Assembly (NCBI GenBank): GCA_950295325.1
Contig: OX485809.1
Coordinates: 41,385,081-41,449,080, forward strand
Direction of reading: 5' to 3'
Source: Polytrichum commune
Taxonomy: Eukaryota > Streptophyta > Polytrichopsida > Polytrichales > Polytrichaceae
DNA: 64,000 nt
Below are positions 63,366 to 64,000 of the stretch, piece after piece (within the stretch, counting starts at the first letter, position 1; the number at the start of each line of letters is the position of its first letter). A program made the position numbers and the translations under genes. The notes under the pieces were generated by a model that was given only the letters and a program-made list of their open reading frames with translations, was not told where the DNA came from and searched no databases.

Positions 63366-64000
63366 TTAATTCCCCAAACACTTCAAAGACCACAACACCG
63401 AAACCGTCCACTGAAATCCTACGCCTCGAAATCACAAGAACCAAACCACAAGGTAAATCAACTCACTTGAAGAGACAATAACCCTCACCAAGCCGCCAAT
63501 ATGATGCACCTTCTTCTCATGCACCTCTACAACACACATTAAACATCAAGAAACGCAAATCTCTGCTGAAAAGACATCCATCAGGCAAGGTTACAGTACC
63601 TGACCACATCAGACTCCGGAAATACCTCAACTAACCACTGCCACACCCTTGTAATACCATCGTGATACCAACTTGGCAGCCATAGCCCTCACCACTCAAT
63701 CTAGCCACATACTCCTAACAGAAATTGACTCTCAGGCTGAATGCCCCATTCATTTGAAGTGTGTGGACGCCTCATTCTTTTGTAAAAACTTGCGAAACTT
63801 AGCCACAAACAAAAATCACTGGTTGACACTCGAGACTTACTTCAGGGTAAACCCGAATCTGGTCTTCAGCAAGCGACGAGTCCACGACAAAGTCAAAAGC
63901 TACCTCGAGCTCATCACTCCCACGCCACTTTCGTGACTCCGTTCCACAAACACAGCATCTCAGTGATCATGGACGAAGGTTGAAGTTAGTGCAAGTTCTT
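63366..64000. other. Unassigned end of window
   Basis: CA-rich sequence with an 87-codon open frame at 63673-63936 starting at TTG. It could be part of a gene continuing beyond the window, but there is no family match. Confidence 0.3.

Overview
The window is nuclear DNA from a land plant. Genes are split by GT-AG introns, the R2R3-MYB gene has the usual two plant MYB introns, several TTTAGGG/CCCTAAA (telobox-type) motifs are present, and the AT-rich intergenic space is full of small DNA transposons. Species cannot be read from the sequence. The MLKL-like gene with a compact helical-domain plus pseudokinase layout and the TMEM104- and ASNSD1-type genes would fit a bryophyte, lycophyte or fern, but that is inference.

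Layout. 1-1604: flank with a 222-bp tandem duplication. 1605-5359 (+): R2R3-MYB, three exons. 6184-11645 (-): asparagine synthetase domain protein (ASNSD1-type), twelve exons. 12694-12972 (-): small LYR-motif mitochondrial protein. 13-19.4 kb: gene-free, with a long TC microsatellite, hairpin MITEs, dispersed repeats and nested inverted-repeat elements. 20894-27156 (+): TMEM104-like membrane transporter, eighteen coding exons. 29743-35043 (-): ZDHHC16-like DHHC protein S-acyltransferase, eleven exons. 39082-40263 (+): Gln/Pro-rich disordered protein of unknown function. 42.8-51 kb: tandem arrays and inverted-repeat elements. 51397-52998 (+): very His-rich, SR-like low-complexity protein, with tandem arrays on both sides. 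56.1-59.9 kb: LTR-retrotransposon remnant (two LTRs, tRNA-Met primer site, decayed gag-like ORF) interrupted by a DNA transposon. 60252-61590 (-): MLKL-like pseudokinase with one apparent frameshift. 62390-63365: another inverted-repeat element.

The conserved genes look like unrelated housekeeping or regulatory loci: anthocyanin/proanthocyanidin-type MYB control, Asn-synthetase-like enzyme, mitochondrial LYR adaptor, amino-acid-type transporter, S-acylation. They do not form a pathway cluster. Exon coordinates were worked out by hand; summed phases close exactly for MYB (1014 nt), ASNSD1 (2043 nt), TMEM104 (1521 nt) and DHHC (1173 nt).

The most unusual content is (i) a family of at least five inverted-repeat DNA elements sharing a GGGCCGSTTTACAC-like terminus, three with clean 3-bp target duplications and two with in-window empty sites; (ii) a second MITE family found mainly inside introns; (iii) the His-rich/SR-like gene between tandem arrays; and (iv) the MLKL-like gene with degenerate catalytic motifs.
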